Positions 35,883 to 46,304 are shown, counted from the first letter of the stretch. The stretch is DNA of 64,000 nucleotides from JAFMPW01 sp041743085 (GCA_041743085.1 JBGTNL010000022.1:124001-188000); one strand, 5' to 3'. Made by a program: numbers and translations. The notes: generated by a model from the letters alone, not told the origin.

Positions 35883-38174
35883 ATGGATAATATTTACCTA
35901 ATTATGGTCATTGCACTGGCCGCCCTGGCTGTGGCAGACCTTGTCGTGGGCGTTAGTAATGATGCAGTGAATTTTTTGAATTCCGCAATTGGGTCAAAAG
36001 CCATATCGTTCAGGACCATAATGATCGTCGCAAGTTTGGGCATTGCCTGTGGCGCGGTATTTTCAAGTGGCATGATGGAGGTGGCACGGAAAGGTATTTT
36101 TAATCCCGGGGAGTTCTATTTCAATGAGATCATGTTCATTTTTATGGCTGTGATGATAACCGATATTTTGTTGCTCGATTTCTTCAATACTCTTGGAATG
36201 CCTACGTCGACTACCGTTTCAATCGTATTCGAACTTCTGGGGGCTGCAGTTGCCATGTCCCTTATAAAAATAGCCGCAGACGGAGGTGGTGTTGGCGAAG
36301 TAATTAATTATATTAATACTTCCAAGGCTACCGAAATTATACTTGGCATTCTATTGTCGGTTGTAGTTGCTTTCTCCATCGGAGCCTTTGTACAATGGCT
36401 GTCCCGACTCATGCTATCCTATAATTTTCAGAAAAAGGCAAAATGGGTAGGAGCTATATTCGGTGGATTTGCATTGTCTGCCATCTCTTACTTTATTTTT
36501 ATGAAGGGCATTAGCGGAACTCCCTTTGCCGATCAATCCTTCGATCTTATTGGGGGAGTCAAAATATCGGATTTTCTGGAGAATCAGGTGGTCCCTATTG
36601 TTTTGTTAAGTTTTGTATTCTGGTCGCTGCTTTCTTTTGTACTTATCAATTTTGCCAAAGCGAATATTTACAAATTAATTATTGCCGTAGGAACATTCGC
36701 GCTGGCTCTTGCATTTGCGGGTAATGACCTTGTGAATTTCATTGGAGTGCCCATTGCGGCGTGGCAATCCTATGAGGCATGGTCAGTTTCGGGGGTTGCC
36801 GCTTCTGACTTCAGTATGGAAGTACTGGCAACCAAAGTACCTACGCCTACCCTCTTATTATTTCTTTCAGGTATCATAATGGTGGTTACACTATGGCTAT
36901 CAAAGAAAGCCCGCTACGTGACAGACACGGAAATTAACCTGGCACGGGAAGGGGAGACCAAAGAAAGATTTGAGCCCAATTTTTTATCCAGGAGCTTGGT
37001 TCGGTTTTCCATTTTAATTGGAAATTATACTGCGACCCTTACGCCTAAATCATGGCAAAAGACGATAGACAGGCAGTTTGAAAAGTCAAAAATTCAACTG
37101 CCCAAGGGAAAAACACACGAATTACCCGCTTTTGATATGGTGAGGGCGGCCGTAAACCTTATGGTTGCCGGTATTTTGATCTCGATCGCAACATCTTATA
37201 AATTACCCCTGTCCACTACCTATGTTACGTTTATGGTAGCCATGGGCAGCTCCCTGGCAGATAGAGCCTGGGGCAGTGAGAGCGCTGTTTACAGGGTTGC
37301 AGGGGTTTTGAACGTCATCGGAGGTTGGTTTATGACAGCTATTATAGCATTTGTAGCAGCCGGTATTATACTCTCTATTATAAGTTTTGGCAAGGGGGCC
37401 GCAATAGCCATCTTATTATTCGCTGCAGTCCTTTTATTGGCAAGAAATTATATTTCATATAATAAAAAATCCAAAGAGTTAAAAGCGGAGGATAGTTTAA
37501 ACAGGGCGGAAAGTAGTTCTATCAAGGGTGTTATCGAAGAAAGTGCCAAAAATATTTCCAATGTTGTAAAAAGAAGCAACAAGATCTTCACCAACTCTAT
37601 TAATGGACTTGCTAAACAAGATTTGAACCTTCTGAAAAAGAACAAAAAACAAGGCGCCAAATTATCTGCGGAAATCAATGATCTGAGAGATAGTATTTTT
37701 TATTTTATCAAAAATCTGGACGAGGGCAGCGTAGGGGCAAGTAATTTTTATATTAATATTCTGGGCTATCTGCAAGATATGGCACAGTCGCTGGAGTATA
37801 TTGGCAAGGTCAGCCACAAGCATGTTCACAACAATCATAAGAAATTAAAATACAATCAGATCAAAGAACTTAAGGAAATTGATCATAAATTAGAAGAAAT
37901 CTTCAATAATACCAAAAAGGCGTTTGACGAACATTCCTTTGAACACATAGGAGCTGTTCTTGAAGGCAGGCAAGAACTGTTCGATCTGGTTTCTCAAAGA
38001 ATAGAAAAACAGGTTAAACGCACACGGACGGAAGAATCGAGTCCTAAAAACACCACTTTATATTTCTCCTTGCTTCTGGAAACAAAAGATTTGATGACCG
38101 CTACCATGAATCTGTTAGAGGAATATCACGAGGCGTATTACGGCAGGTTGGCGACTTCAGGAATGCCAAGATAG
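35883..38174 (+). CDS. PiT-family inorganic phosphate transporter fused to PhoU-like domain
   Basis: 763 residues, much longer than classic Pit (about 500). The membrane part (about 1-525, ten or more helices) holds both PiT signature repeats: GVSNDAVNFLNSAIGS near 24-39 and FAGNDLVNFIGVP near 279-291. A soluble, helix-rich C-terminal part (about 545-763) resembles PhoU/DUF47, with NISNVVKRSNKIF and MAQSLEYIGKVSHKHVHNNHK. In many bacteria PiT is paired with a separate DUF47/PhoU protein; here the two are one chain, so the regulator is built into the transporter. The gene lies in the phosphate region with its own repeat-type promoter. Confidence 0.9.
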   Translation: MDNIYLIMVIALAALAVADLVVGVSNDAVNFLNSAIGSKAISFRTIMIVASLGIACGAVFSSGMMEVARKGIFNPGEFYFNEIMFIFMAVMITDILLLDFFNTLGMPTSTTVSIVFELLGAAVAMSLIKIAADGGGVGEVINYINTSKATEIILGILLSVVVAFSIGAFVQWLSRLMLSYNFQKKAKWVGAIFGGFALSAISYFIFMKGISGTPFADQSFDLIGGVKISDFLENQVVPIVLLSFVFWSLLSFVLINFAKANIYKLIIAVGTFALALAFAGNDLVNFIGVPIAAWQSYEAWSVSGVAASDFSMEVLATKVPTPTLLLFLSGIIMVVTLWLSKKARYVTDTEINLAREGETKERFEPNFLSRSLVRFSILIGNYTATLTPKSWQKTIDRQFEKSKIQLPKGKTHELPAFDMVRAAVNLMVAGILISIATSYKLPLSTTYVTFMVAMGSSLADRAWGSESAVYRVAGVLNVIGGWFMTAIIAFVAAGIILSIISFGKGAAIAILLFAAVLLLARNYISYNKKSKELKAEDSLNRAESSSIKGVIEESAKNISNVVKRSNKIFTNSINGLAKQDLNLLKKNKKQGAKLSAEINDLRDSIFYFIKNLDEGSVGASNFYINILGYLQDMAQSLEYIGKVSHKHVHNNHKKLKYNQIKELKEIDHKLEEIFNNTKKAFDEHSFEHIGAVLEGRQELFDLVSQRIEKQVKRTRTEESSPKNTTLYFSLLLETKDLMTATMNLLEEYHEAYYGRLATSGMPR

Positions 38175-38375
38175 CACCGCTACCCGGTATCAGATCGAGT
38201 AAATTAAGAAACCCCGGGCCAGTCCTTGCACAAGTGATTCTTCTATCCGGGTCTCCGTTATTTCAGCAACGAGTCAACTTAGAGTTAAAAATTAAAATGT
38301 TAATTTTTCCATTTCTTTGTAATATCTTCATTTTTGTAACGACTTTTAAAGCTTTAACACAACTTCTGTTAAAGC

Positions 38376-39053
38376 ATGTTCCAAAGGCAAAATGGCCTAG
38401 CCGTTCTCTTATTTGCCAATTCCCCTGAAGAGGAATTAAAACACAAACCCATTCAGGGCGGTCACCAGCTATTTGATTACTTTACGGAGCGGACACTGAC
38501 GGAGATCCGTAAAACCGGTCTTCCCTTTATGGTGTATTCGGAAAGGGAACAGCAGGGTGTCACCTTCGCGGAAAGGTTTTCAAATGCCATCAAGGATCTA
38601 TTCAATTCGGGTTATGAAGCCGTTATAACTATAGGTAATGATAGCCCTGATCTAAAAGCTTCCGACCTTCTTGAAGCATCCCGACATCTCCTTAAAAACA
38701 ATCTCGTCATTGGACCTGCACTCGATGGAGGTATTTATCTTTTGGGCATTCACAAACAGGGGTTCAATGAACAGGCTTTCCTAAACTTACCCTGGCAGAC
38801 CAGGGAGCTGGCCGGGGAATTGAAAAAAAGTTCCGATAAAGGTACTATAGTAGTACAGCGAAAACTTAGAGACGTAGACGCAATACGGGATCTCAAATGG
38901 TTTCTGCAACAGGTGAGAGTGGTCACAAGAGCATTCAGGGACTTGCTCATAGCAATTTTCTTCTCCCCTTTTCAAAAATTTGTTTTTCAGGAAATACGCG
39001 CCGTTTCCTATTCATCTTCCATTCACCACAACAAAGGTTCCCCCTTGTTTTGA
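38376..39053 (+). CDS. DUF2064 glycosyltransferase-like protein
   Basis: 225 residues. The central part matches the DUF2064/TIGR04282 glycosyltransferase-A-type fold: LLFANSPEEE, TIGNDSPDLKASDLLEA, VIGPALDGGIYLLG and DVDAIRDL. The SPD motif stands in place of the usual DxD. The C-terminal 40 residues look unrelated to the family and may be poorly conserved. TTTCTTTG at 38312 is a possible -7 element, without the 11-bp repeats of its neighbours. Substrate unknown. Confidence 0.8.
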   Translation: MFQRQNGLAVLLFANSPEEELKHKPIQGGHQLFDYFTERTLTEIRKTGLPFMVYSEREQQGVTFAERFSNAIKDLFNSGYEAVITIGNDSPDLKASDLLEASRHLLKNNLVIGPALDGGIYLLGIHKQGFNEQAFLNLPWQTRELAGELKKSSDKGTIVVQRKLRDVDAIRDLKWFLQQVRVVTRAFRDLLIAIFFSPFQKFVFQEIRAVSYSSSIHHNKGSPLF

Positions 39054-39109
39054 TTTGATACCGCTTTTCAAGTTAAGATCAAATTCATCTCATTTTACTT
39101 TACACCTTT

Positions 39110-42100
39110 ATGAAGCATTTTATGCTGGGGCTGGCACTTTGCCTGATGTCTTTTGGATATTGCCAAAATACCATTACCGGAAAGGTAATCTCTGCCAATG
39201 GCAGGCCTTTGACCAATGTGAATGTTCAAATAAAAAACACGGCAAGAGGAACTTCTACCAATGTGGATGGCAATTATGAAATTTCGGTTTCACCAGATGC
39301 CATCCTTGTTTTTTCTTCCCTCGGGTATAGAACAAAGGAAGTTCCGGCAGGAGAACTATTGGTACTCAACCTCACCCTTGAAGAAGTTTCCACCGGCCTG
39401 GATGAAGTGGTGCTTACCGCCCTTAACAGAAAACGGGAAACCCGGGAATTGGGATATGCGGTGCAAAGCATTCCGGAGGCAGCAGTGGCTGAGGTAAAAG
39501 CGGTCAACTTTCTGGATAACCTGGCAGGAAAGCTGGCAGGCGTAGCTATTTCACCCGGTGGTGCCACAGGCGTTGGCTCTTCCTCTAAAATCGTGATCCG
39601 TGGCGAACAATCCTTTGCCAATAATAATCCATTGTTTATAGTTGATGGAACCCCCATCAACAACAACACCGTATTTAACTTCACAAATGAGGCTGCGGCC
39701 GGATTTCAGGAGGTTGATTTCGGCAACGGGGCCATGGAAGTAAATCCTGACGATATAGCCTCGGTGACTGTCCTCAAAGGTCCCAGTGCCGCTGCCCTTT
39801 ACGGAACCCGGGCCTCCAATGGGGTAATCATTATTAACACCAAGGACGGAACCGAAAACGAGGGACTGGGGGTAAGCATAAATTCAAGTTTGTTCATCGA
39901 CCGGGCTTTTCAATTGCCGAAATTTCAAAACGAATTCGGGCAGGGGAACTCGGGGCAGTTCGAGTTTGCAGATGGCCTGGGCGGAGGCATCAACGATAAT
40001 ATTTCCTATAGCTGGGGACCGGGACTGGATCAAGGTACTTTGATTCCCCAATTTGACAGCCCCGTATCTTTACCCGACGGCACTATGGTAAGAGGTGGAG
40101 ATACGGCCTTATACAATGGTTTGCCCATATCTCCCACTCCTTTTATCTCGCATCCCGGTAATTTGAAGGATTTTTACCGGACCGGGGTGACCACCATTCA
40201 CAACATAGCCCTTTCCCAAAGTTTTGAAAAAGGACACACGCGCTTATCCCTGACCGATTTGCGAAGCGAATCTATCATTCCCGGGGTAAATCTGAATCGC
40301 AAGACGCTCGCTGCCCGACTCGGATTTACACCTTCAGAAACGACAAAGATCACCGCCAACATCAACTATGTGCATTCGGATAGCGACAACCGCCCCTCCA
40401 ACGGGTACGGCTCGGAAAACGTAAATTATTCACTGGTCGCATGGGGGCCCCGCTCTCTCAACATAGATCAACTCAGGCAATTCTGGCAGCCGGGGCTGGA
40501 AGGACTACAGCAGTATTCCTTTAATTATACCTTTTTCGACAATCCCTATTTTATCCTCTTCGAGAACCGCAATTCCTTTGACCGGGACCGTCTTTTCGGG
40601 AATCTTTCCATACGTCAGGACCTGGCGCACAATCTTAGTTTTACCCTTCGCTCTGGGATGGATTATTCCAATGAAAAACGGCGATTTTTACGGAATTTCA
40701 GTTCCAACCGTTTCCAAAACGGGGCATATGCGGAACACGACGTCGGCTATCGCGAGATCAATACCGATTTCCTGCTTAACTACGCCACCCGAGCCGGCAA
40801 TTTCGACGTGGATCTATCGCTGGGCGGCAGCCGTTTGGATCAAAAAGCAAAAACCGATCAAACGCAAACAACCCAGCTGGCCCAGCCCGGGATCTTTAGT
40901 TTCAACAATGCCGCATCGCCCATCGAGAGTTTTGGATTTCAATCAAAAAAACGTATCAACAGCCTTTACGGCTTACTAAAAGTGGGTTACATGGACTATT
41001 TATTTATGGATATTACGGGAAGAAATGACTGGTCCAGTGCTCTGGCGACCCCTTTTTCTGCGGACAACACTTCATTTTTTTATCCCTCGGTTTCCACCAG
41101 TTTTGTATTAAGTAATCTTTTACAACTGCCAAAAATCTTCTCTTTTGTAAAATTGAGAGCGAGTGTGGCACAGGTCGGCAACGATACCGACCCTTATCAG
41201 ACATCCGGAGCTTTTGTTTCAAAAACCCCCGTAAATTCGCAACCCACCTTTAGCAACCAGGATTTTATTCCAAATCCGAATCTAAGACCAGAGCAGACCA
41301 CCTCCTATGAGATAGGAACCGATATTCGGTTTTTTGGAAATCGATTGAATTTAGATGTTACCTATTATAGTGCACTAACCGAAGACCAAATTCTTTCGCT
41401 GCCAATTCCAATCTCCTCCGGATTTAATCAACAAGTCGTGAATGGTGGGGAAGTCCGGTCCAGGGGACTGGAAATTATCATCGATGCCCAGCCCGTGAAG
41501 ACCTTGGATTTTCAGTGGGGAACAACCCTGAACTTTAGCAAAAATGTATCCACAGTGACCTCCTTGCCACAAGACGATGGAAGGATAACTCTTGCCTATT
41601 CCAGGGTTTACGACAATCCGGACCAGACGGTCTGGTTTCAGGTAGAGAAGGGCGGGCGCATAGGGGATTTCTACGGGACCGGGTATCTTCGCAATGCTGC
41701 CGGGGATTTTGTAATTGGCACCGACGGAAGGTTCATTGCCGAAAATACCTTAAAAAAACTGGGGAATTACAATCCGGATTTCGTGGTCGGTTTCAACAAC
41801 CGCTTTCAATATAAAAACTGGGCTTTCAGTTTCTTGTTCGACTGGAGGCAGGGGGGGGAACTTGTTTCTCGTACGCTTGCGCTGGCCGCGGTGGGGGGAC
41901 AATTGCAAGAGACCTCCCCAAGACCTGAAAATGGCATCATTGCCCGGGGAGTTGTAAATACAGGTACCACCGAGAATCCTGTATATGCGACCAATACCAC
42001 CGCTATCTCCCCGGAAAGCTACTACCGCCAGTTCTATGATCGCAACCACGAAGAGAATAATGTTTATGATGCCTCTTATCTGAAGTTGCGACAGTTCGCC

Positions 42101-42325
42101 CTGGGCTATACTTTTATCCTGCAGGAGGGTGCCTTAGGATTTCTAAAGGAGGGTGCAGACGTGAATATTTCACTTATCGGCAGAAATTTATTTGCTTTTA
42201 GCGCTATTCCGCACTTTGATCCGGAGCAACTGGCAGTACAGGGACAAGGTCTTGTGAGTGGGGTGGAAGACATGTCTTATGCCACTGCAAGGAGTTTTGG
42301 GTTGAAAATTGGAATTGAATTTTAA
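39110..42325 (+). CDS. SusC/RagA-family TonB-dependent outer membrane transporter
   Basis: 1071 residues: signal peptide (about 1-19), CarboxypepD_reg-like domain (about 20-98), plug (about 115-240, VAISPGGATGVGSSSKIVIR, PSAAALYGTRASNGVIIINTK), and a beta-barrel ending LKIGIEF. It is the first gene of a run with a SusD-like lipoprotein, a sodium symporter and a metallophosphoesterase-like gene. The substrate may relate to sialylated or amino-sugar material, judging by the sialate esterase and the sialidase remnant downstream (inference). Confidence 0.93.
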   Translation: MKHFMLGLALCLMSFGYCQNTITGKVISANGRPLTNVNVQIKNTARGTSTNVDGNYEISVSPDAILVFSSLGYRTKEVPAGELLVLNLTLEEVSTGLDEVVLTALNRKRETRELGYAVQSIPEAAVAEVKAVNFLDNLAGKLAGVAISPGGATGVGSSSKIVIRGEQSFANNNPLFIVDGTPINNNTVFNFTNEAAAGFQEVDFGNGAMEVNPDDIASVTVLKGPSAAALYGTRASNGVIIINTKDGTENEGLGVSINSSLFIDRAFQLPKFQNEFGQGNSGQFEFADGLGGGINDNISYSWGPGLDQGTLIPQFDSPVSLPDGTMVRGGDTALYNGLPISPTPFISHPGNLKDFYRTGVTTIHNIALSQSFEKGHTRLSLTDLRSESIIPGVNLNRKTLAARLGFTPSETTKITANINYVHSDSDNRPSNGYGSENVNYSLVAWGPRSLNIDQLRQFWQPGLEGLQQYSFNYTFFDNPYFILFENRNSFDRDRLFGNLSIRQDLAHNLSFTLRSGMDYSNEKRRFLRNFSSNRFQNGAYAEHDVGYREINTDFLLNYATRAGNFDVDLSLGGSRLDQKAKTDQTQTTQLAQPGIFSFNNAASPIESFGFQSKKRINSLYGLLKVGYMDYLFMDITGRNDWSSALATPFSADNTSFFYPSVSTSFVLSNLLQLPKIFSFVKLRASVAQVGNDTDPYQTSGAFVSKTPVNSQPTFSNQDFIPNPNLRPEQTTSYEIGTDIRFFGNRLNLDVTYYSALTEDQILSLPIPISSGFNQQVVNGGEVRSRGLEIIIDAQPVKTLDFQWGTTLNFSKNVSTVTSLPQDDGRITLAYSRVYDNPDQTVWFQVEKGGRIGDFYGTGYLRNAAGDFVIGTDGRFIAENTLKKLGNYNPDFVVGFNNRFQYKNWAFSFLFDWRQGGELVSRTLALAAVGGQLQETSPRPENGIIARGVVNTGTTENPVYATNTTAISPESYYRQFYDRNHEENNVYDASYLKLRQFALGYTFILQEGALGFLKEGADVNISLIGRNLFAFSAIPHFDPEQLAVQGQGLVSGVEDMSYATARSFGLKIGIEF

Positions 42326-42336
42326 AGAATTAAAGT

Positions 42337-43767
42337 ATGGGAAAATCAATATATATCTTTCTGTGCTACCTGGTATTCCAGGCATGTACAAGCGATTTTG
42401 AAGGCATAAACACCAATTCCAATGCACCGGTCGATGTACAACCAGGATTACTTTTAAGGCAGGTTATTTACGATTATGGAGAACAAATGGCCTATGAAGG
42501 TTTTGTGGCCGGAAATTTATTGAGCCAGCAGCTCACGGCGTTGGATTTTAACCTCTTCGATCGCCATGCCCTTAGTTCTCCCCAATTGGGTGGCAATCCA
42601 TGGTCCATATTCTATACGAATTTAAGGGACAACGAAATTATTTTAACAAAATCCCGTGAAGAGCCAACCTTTGCCATATACGAAGGCCCTTCCCTCATTT
42701 TTAAAGCCTATATAACCATGGCCCTGACCGACCTTTTTGGAGATGTTCCCTACAGGGAGGCTTTTACCGGGGATGTGGGGACCGTGACCCCGACATACGA
42801 CAGGCAGGAAGATATTTACCTTGCTCAGGACGGCATTCTCGACAATTTGGAAAAGGGTATCATTGCCATCCGAAACTATGGTGGGACCATCGCTCTGGAA
42901 GGAGATGTACTCTACGATGGGGCATTGGAGAAATGGATAAAATTTGCAAATTCATTGCGCATCAAGGCACTCGTCCGAATTTCTGCCAAAGAAAATGTGG
43001 CAGGGCAATTGCAGGAAATTGTATCCGAGGGCAATTTTATTCGCACCAACCCGGAAAATGCAGTTTTTAATTTTACCGCCGGGGAGCCCAATAACTTTAG
43101 ATTGGCGAGGTTAAGGGCGGGTGATTTTAATAATTTTGTGATGTCCGAAACCATAGAGAACATACTTTCCAGCCTCAATGACCCCAGAATTTCCATGCTC
43201 TTCAGACCCTTCGAAAATGCTGCAGGGAATGAATTCAACGGACTCATCAACGGGATAGACGCTTCTCAAACCACCATTTCCCTGGCGGACTATTCTTTGG
43301 CAGGAACTATTTTCAGGGAGAATACCGGGCAACTCAAAGCAAATTATATGACCGCATGGGAAACGCATTTTCTCCTTGCAGAAGCTGCGGCCAAAGGATT
43401 AATTTCTGCCGATGCCAAAACCCTTTATGATATCGGGGTCGCCCTGGCCTTTGAATATTGGCAGACCGACCTTCCTGAGAACTACCTCAGTACAGCCGCG
43501 GCCTATGGGGACCAGTCCGCAATTGAACAAATCATTACTCAAAAATGGATAGCGAATATGATCAATGGTTATGAAGGGTGGATTGAATACCGCAGGACCG
43601 GATTTCCCGAATTACAGCCGGTTTCTGCCAGTCTCAATAATGGCCTGATCCCGGTTCGCATGCCCTACCCTGCTGAGGAGGCTACCCTAAATAGCAGTAA
43701 TTATGAGCTTGCCACGCAGGCTACGAACGGGAATAGTATTAATGTTGCGGTATGGTGGAATGAATAA
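42337..43767 (+). CDS. SusD-like lipoprotein (SusD/RagB superfamily, SusD_2 type)
   Basis: 476 residues, 11 nt after the SusC stop. Lipobox at about residue 14 (FQACTSDFEGINTNSN). The body has the SusD-type tetratricopeptide-like helices (AYITMALTDLFGDVPY, WIKFANSLRIKALVRIS, WIANMINGYEGWIEYRRTGFP). It follows the SusD_2 pattern, different from the classic SusD at 14857. It caps the SusC channel and binds its ligand. Confidence 0.9.
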   Translation: MGKSIYIFLCYLVFQACTSDFEGINTNSNAPVDVQPGLLLRQVIYDYGEQMAYEGFVAGNLLSQQLTALDFNLFDRHALSSPQLGGNPWSIFYTNLRDNEIILTKSREEPTFAIYEGPSLIFKAYITMALTDLFGDVPYREAFTGDVGTVTPTYDRQEDIYLAQDGILDNLEKGIIAIRNYGGTIALEGDVLYDGALEKWIKFANSLRIKALVRISAKENVAGQLQEIVSEGNFIRTNPENAVFNFTAGEPNNFRLARLRAGDFNNFVMSETIENILSSLNDPRISMLFRPFENAAGNEFNGLINGIDASQTTISLADYSLAGTIFRENTGQLKANYMTAWETHFLLAEAAAKGLISADAKTLYDIGVALAFEYWQTDLPENYLSTAAAYGDQSAIEQIITQKWIANMINGYEGWIEYRRTGFPELQPVSASLNNGLIPVRMPYPAEEATLNSSNYELATQATNGNSINVAVWWNE

Positions 43768-43798
43768 CGATTAATGGCAATGGGCTATAAATTATAGA

Positions 43799-45139
43799 AT
43801 GGGAACAACGGAACTATGGCAATGGGGTTTAATTTTTGGGTCGAGCCTGATTTTCTTTTTATTGTCCCCGTTGGCAAGGACCAGGTCGCAGTTTTTCAAG
43901 GCCAGTACAACGCAGCGAAAACCCAGTTTATGGGTGCTCACGGGAAGTCTGGTTATTTCCTGGGTCTTTGCAAAAAGCATAACGAATGCGGCCAACCTGG
44001 GTCTTAGTTACGGACTTGTGGGCGGGGTGGCATATGCGGCATACTACCTATCCTTTGCCGTGGCAGGCGTGGTTATCTATCAGTTGCGCACCAAAGGGGG
44101 CTTCGAAAGTATTCATCAGTTCCTGGACTCAAGGTTCGGAAAAGGCGCAATTGTATTGTTTTCTATGCTAATAGGTATACGATTATTCAATGAGGTCTGG
44201 TCCAATACCATGGTGATCGGCTCATATTTTGGGGAGATGGGAAGCAGCTCTTACTACAGTGCAATAGTGGTTTTTACCCTATTTACACTAGCCTACGCCC
44301 TTAAGGGTGGGCTTAGCAGCAGTATTTTTACAGATGTCATTCAGATGGGGCTGTTTGCATTATTATTAGGTATTATTTTATGGAAAATTTTTACGGTTGA
44401 ATCTTTTTCAACTACCGACGCCCTGGAATCGGGGCACTGGACCATGGCTCTTGGAGGCAATCTGTTGTTAGCAGCGGTTGTGCAATCCTTCAGTTATCCT
44501 TTTCACGATCCGGTTCTGACCGATAGAGGATTTATCTCTTCCCCCGGAACAACATTAAAGAGTTTTTTTTTGGCTGCCGTTTTGGGATTTTTCTGTATAG
44601 CCCTCTTTAGTATTATAGGTGTTTTTGCCCGGGATCAGGGGATGCAGGGACAGGCCGCCGTTGCATTTAGTAAATCATTTGGAATAGTAATTCTTTTGGT
44701 TGTTAATTTTATTATGATCACGTCGGCAGCTTCCACCCTCGATTCTACCTTCTCTTCCACTTCAAAACTATTGGCAGTAGATCTGGGACTTGGCCATAGC
44801 ATAAAATTTGGGAGGAAGGCAATGATACTGGTCGCGGTGATTGGAACAATTCCAATATTCCTGGATGCTGAAATCCTATCTGCGACTACAATCAGCGGAA
44901 CCATGGTAATTGGCCTTACCCCAGTATTCCTGTGCTGGAAACAAAAGGCCCCAAAAATCAGCTTTTACCTCTCCGTTGGTTGCGGACTATTATTTGGCCT
45001 GTTGCTGGTTTTTGAACTTTTCCCTAAGACTTTGATATATACTGAGGGGAGCCATGCCGATCTTTTATGGATCAATATCTGGGGATTGAGCTGTTGTTTT
45101 GTTTTATATTTCATACCAATATGGATAAAAAAATTGTAG
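43799..45139 (+). CDS. sodium/solute symporter (SSS) family transporter
   Basis: 446 residues with about twelve membrane helices. The SSS pattern is visible: helix 1 unwinding region (VISWVFAKSITNAANLGLSYGL), GGLSSSIFTDVIQMGLFALLLG and STLDSTFSSTSKLLAVDL. It carries a small solute across the inner membrane using sodium. The closest known functions include uptake of sialic acid, sugars, amino acids and carboxylates; sialic acid would fit the neighbours but is unproven. Its 3' end overlaps the next gene by 19 nt. Confidence 0.85.
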   Translation: MGTTELWQWGLIFGSSLIFFLLSPLARTRSQFFKASTTQRKPSLWVLTGSLVISWVFAKSITNAANLGLSYGLVGGVAYAAYYLSFAVAGVVIYQLRTKGGFESIHQFLDSRFGKGAIVLFSMLIGIRLFNEVWSNTMVIGSYFGEMGSSSYYSAIVVFTLFTLAYALKGGLSSSIFTDVIQMGLFALLLGIILWKIFTVESFSTTDALESGHWTMALGGNLLLAAVVQSFSYPFHDPVLTDRGFISSPGTTLKSFFLAAVLGFFCIALFSIIGVFARDQGMQGQAAVAFSKSFGIVILLVVNFIMITSAASTLDSTFSSTSKLLAVDLGLGHSIKFGRKAMILVAVIGTIPIFLDAEILSATTISGTMVIGLTPVFLCWKQKAPKISFYLSVGCGLLFGLLLVFELFPKTLIYTEGSHADLLWINIWGLSCCFVLYFIPIWIKKL

Positions 45140-45954
45140 ATCTTGGCACTCTAAGCGGCAAGGTGGTGCTTTTTGGCGGTGTCTATGGAAACCTTCAGGC
45201 TTTAGAAGCGCTTATCACAGAGGCCGATAAGCGACAAATAATACCCGGGCAATGCCTGTGTACAGGGGACATTGTCGGTTATTGTGCGCAACCGGAGGAG
45301 ACCGTATCACGTTTTAGGCAATGGGGTGCAAAATCGATCATTGGCAATGTAGAAGAACAATTACGCGGCAGGGCCTTGGATTGCGGCTGCGATTTTAAGA
45401 TTGGGACACGGTGTGATGGATTTGCAAAGATGTGGTACCCCTATGCCCAGTCCAAACTGTCCGAAGCTTCACTTGAATGGATGAATACACTGCCACATCA
45501 TCTTACATTCAGGTATGCAGATAGGACCGTTACTTTGGTCCATGGTAGTTACGACCACATTTCCGAGTTTATTTTTCAATCTACCCCCTGGAATACCAAA
45601 CTGGCCTCTTTTAAGGGAGCAGAATGCACTATTATAGTGGCCGGACACTCTGGTCTTCCCTTTGCTCAAAAGAAAGACCATTTGCTATGGCTGAATCCGG
45701 GGGTTATCGGAATGCCTGCAAATGAAGGGTTGTCAAGAGTATGGTATGTTATTTTAGATGATAACGCCGGTTTTTCCATTTCGTATAACACCCTTGAATA
45801 TAACTTTGAAAAGGCATACCTATTAATGATAAGAAACGGTTTACCAGGAGCATATGCCCAAACCATCGTACATGGCCTTTGGGATAATATGGAGATCCTG
45901 CCCGAGGAAGAAAAAAAATTGCGAGGAGTTAATCTGGAAAGCATTTTAAAATAG
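45121..45954 (+). CDS. metallophosphoesterase-like protein with degenerate metal site
   Basis: 277 residues from the ATG at 45121, which overlaps the symporter end; an in-frame ATG at 45067 would read deeper into it. The fold follows the calcineurin-like phosphoesterase order: GGVYGNLQAL (19-28), GDIVGY, GNVEEQL, LVHGSYDH and AGHSGLPF. However, the first metal motif is GxY (G20, Y22) instead of DxH, and the last is GHSG instead of GHxH. Three metal ligands are therefore missing. A cysteine cluster (CGCDFKIGTRCDG) lies at about 86-98. Activity may be lost or changed; a regulatory or binding role is possible. Confidence 0.75.
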   Translation: MDKKIVDLGTLSGKVVLFGGVYGNLQALEALITEADKRQIIPGQCLCTGDIVGYCAQPEETVSRFRQWGAKSIIGNVEEQLRGRALDCGCDFKIGTRCDGFAKMWYPYAQSKLSEASLEWMNTLPHHLTFRYADRTVTLVHGSYDHISEFIFQSTPWNTKLASFKGAECTIIVAGHSGLPFAQKKDHLLWLNPGVIGMPANEGLSRVWYVILDDNAGFSISYNTLEYNFEKAYLLMIRNGLPGAYAQTIVHGLWDNMEILPEEEKKLRGVNLESILK

Positions 45955-46016
45955 CATTTTCTCCCGAATAATTTCAATTACCGTCTATCTTAGGGCGATC
46001 AAAAAAATTAGAAAAT

Positions 46017-46304
46017 ATGCGCAATTTGCTTTTATTTTCACTAGTGTTCTTCACTATTGCCGCGCAGGGCCAGCAACTCGCTGGTAATGAACTGTTAGAA
46101 AGGGCTATAGCCTACCATGATCCTGATGGGGACTGGCCTTCCTTTCGCGGCCAACTGTCCATTACCACCAAAGCCCCGGATAAAGACGACAGGACGAGTG
46201 AGATCATTTTGGACCTTCCTTCTCAATATTTTAAATTAACAGCCATGGGAAGGACTCTTTGCTCATTCGAAATGATCAGAAGAACGTCAGAGCACAAATT
46301 TTGA
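46017..46304 (+). pseudogene. truncated DUF6503-like exported protein
   Basis: A signal peptide (ending AAQGQQ) and a start typical of DUF6503-like proteins (ELLERAIAYHDPDGDWPSFRG, then SEIILDLPSQYFKLTA) run normally to about residue 77. Then the sequence becomes unlike the family and stops after 95 codons, while intact members are about 240 long. A deacylase tail follows within 50 bp, so the gene was probably cut by a deletion. Confidence 0.65.

Noticed and set aside
38281..38319. Pho-box-like repeat before the DUF2064 gene
   Set aside because: A TTTCTTTG -7 element is present, but the AT-rich bases upstream do not hold TAACNT hexamers in 11-bp register.
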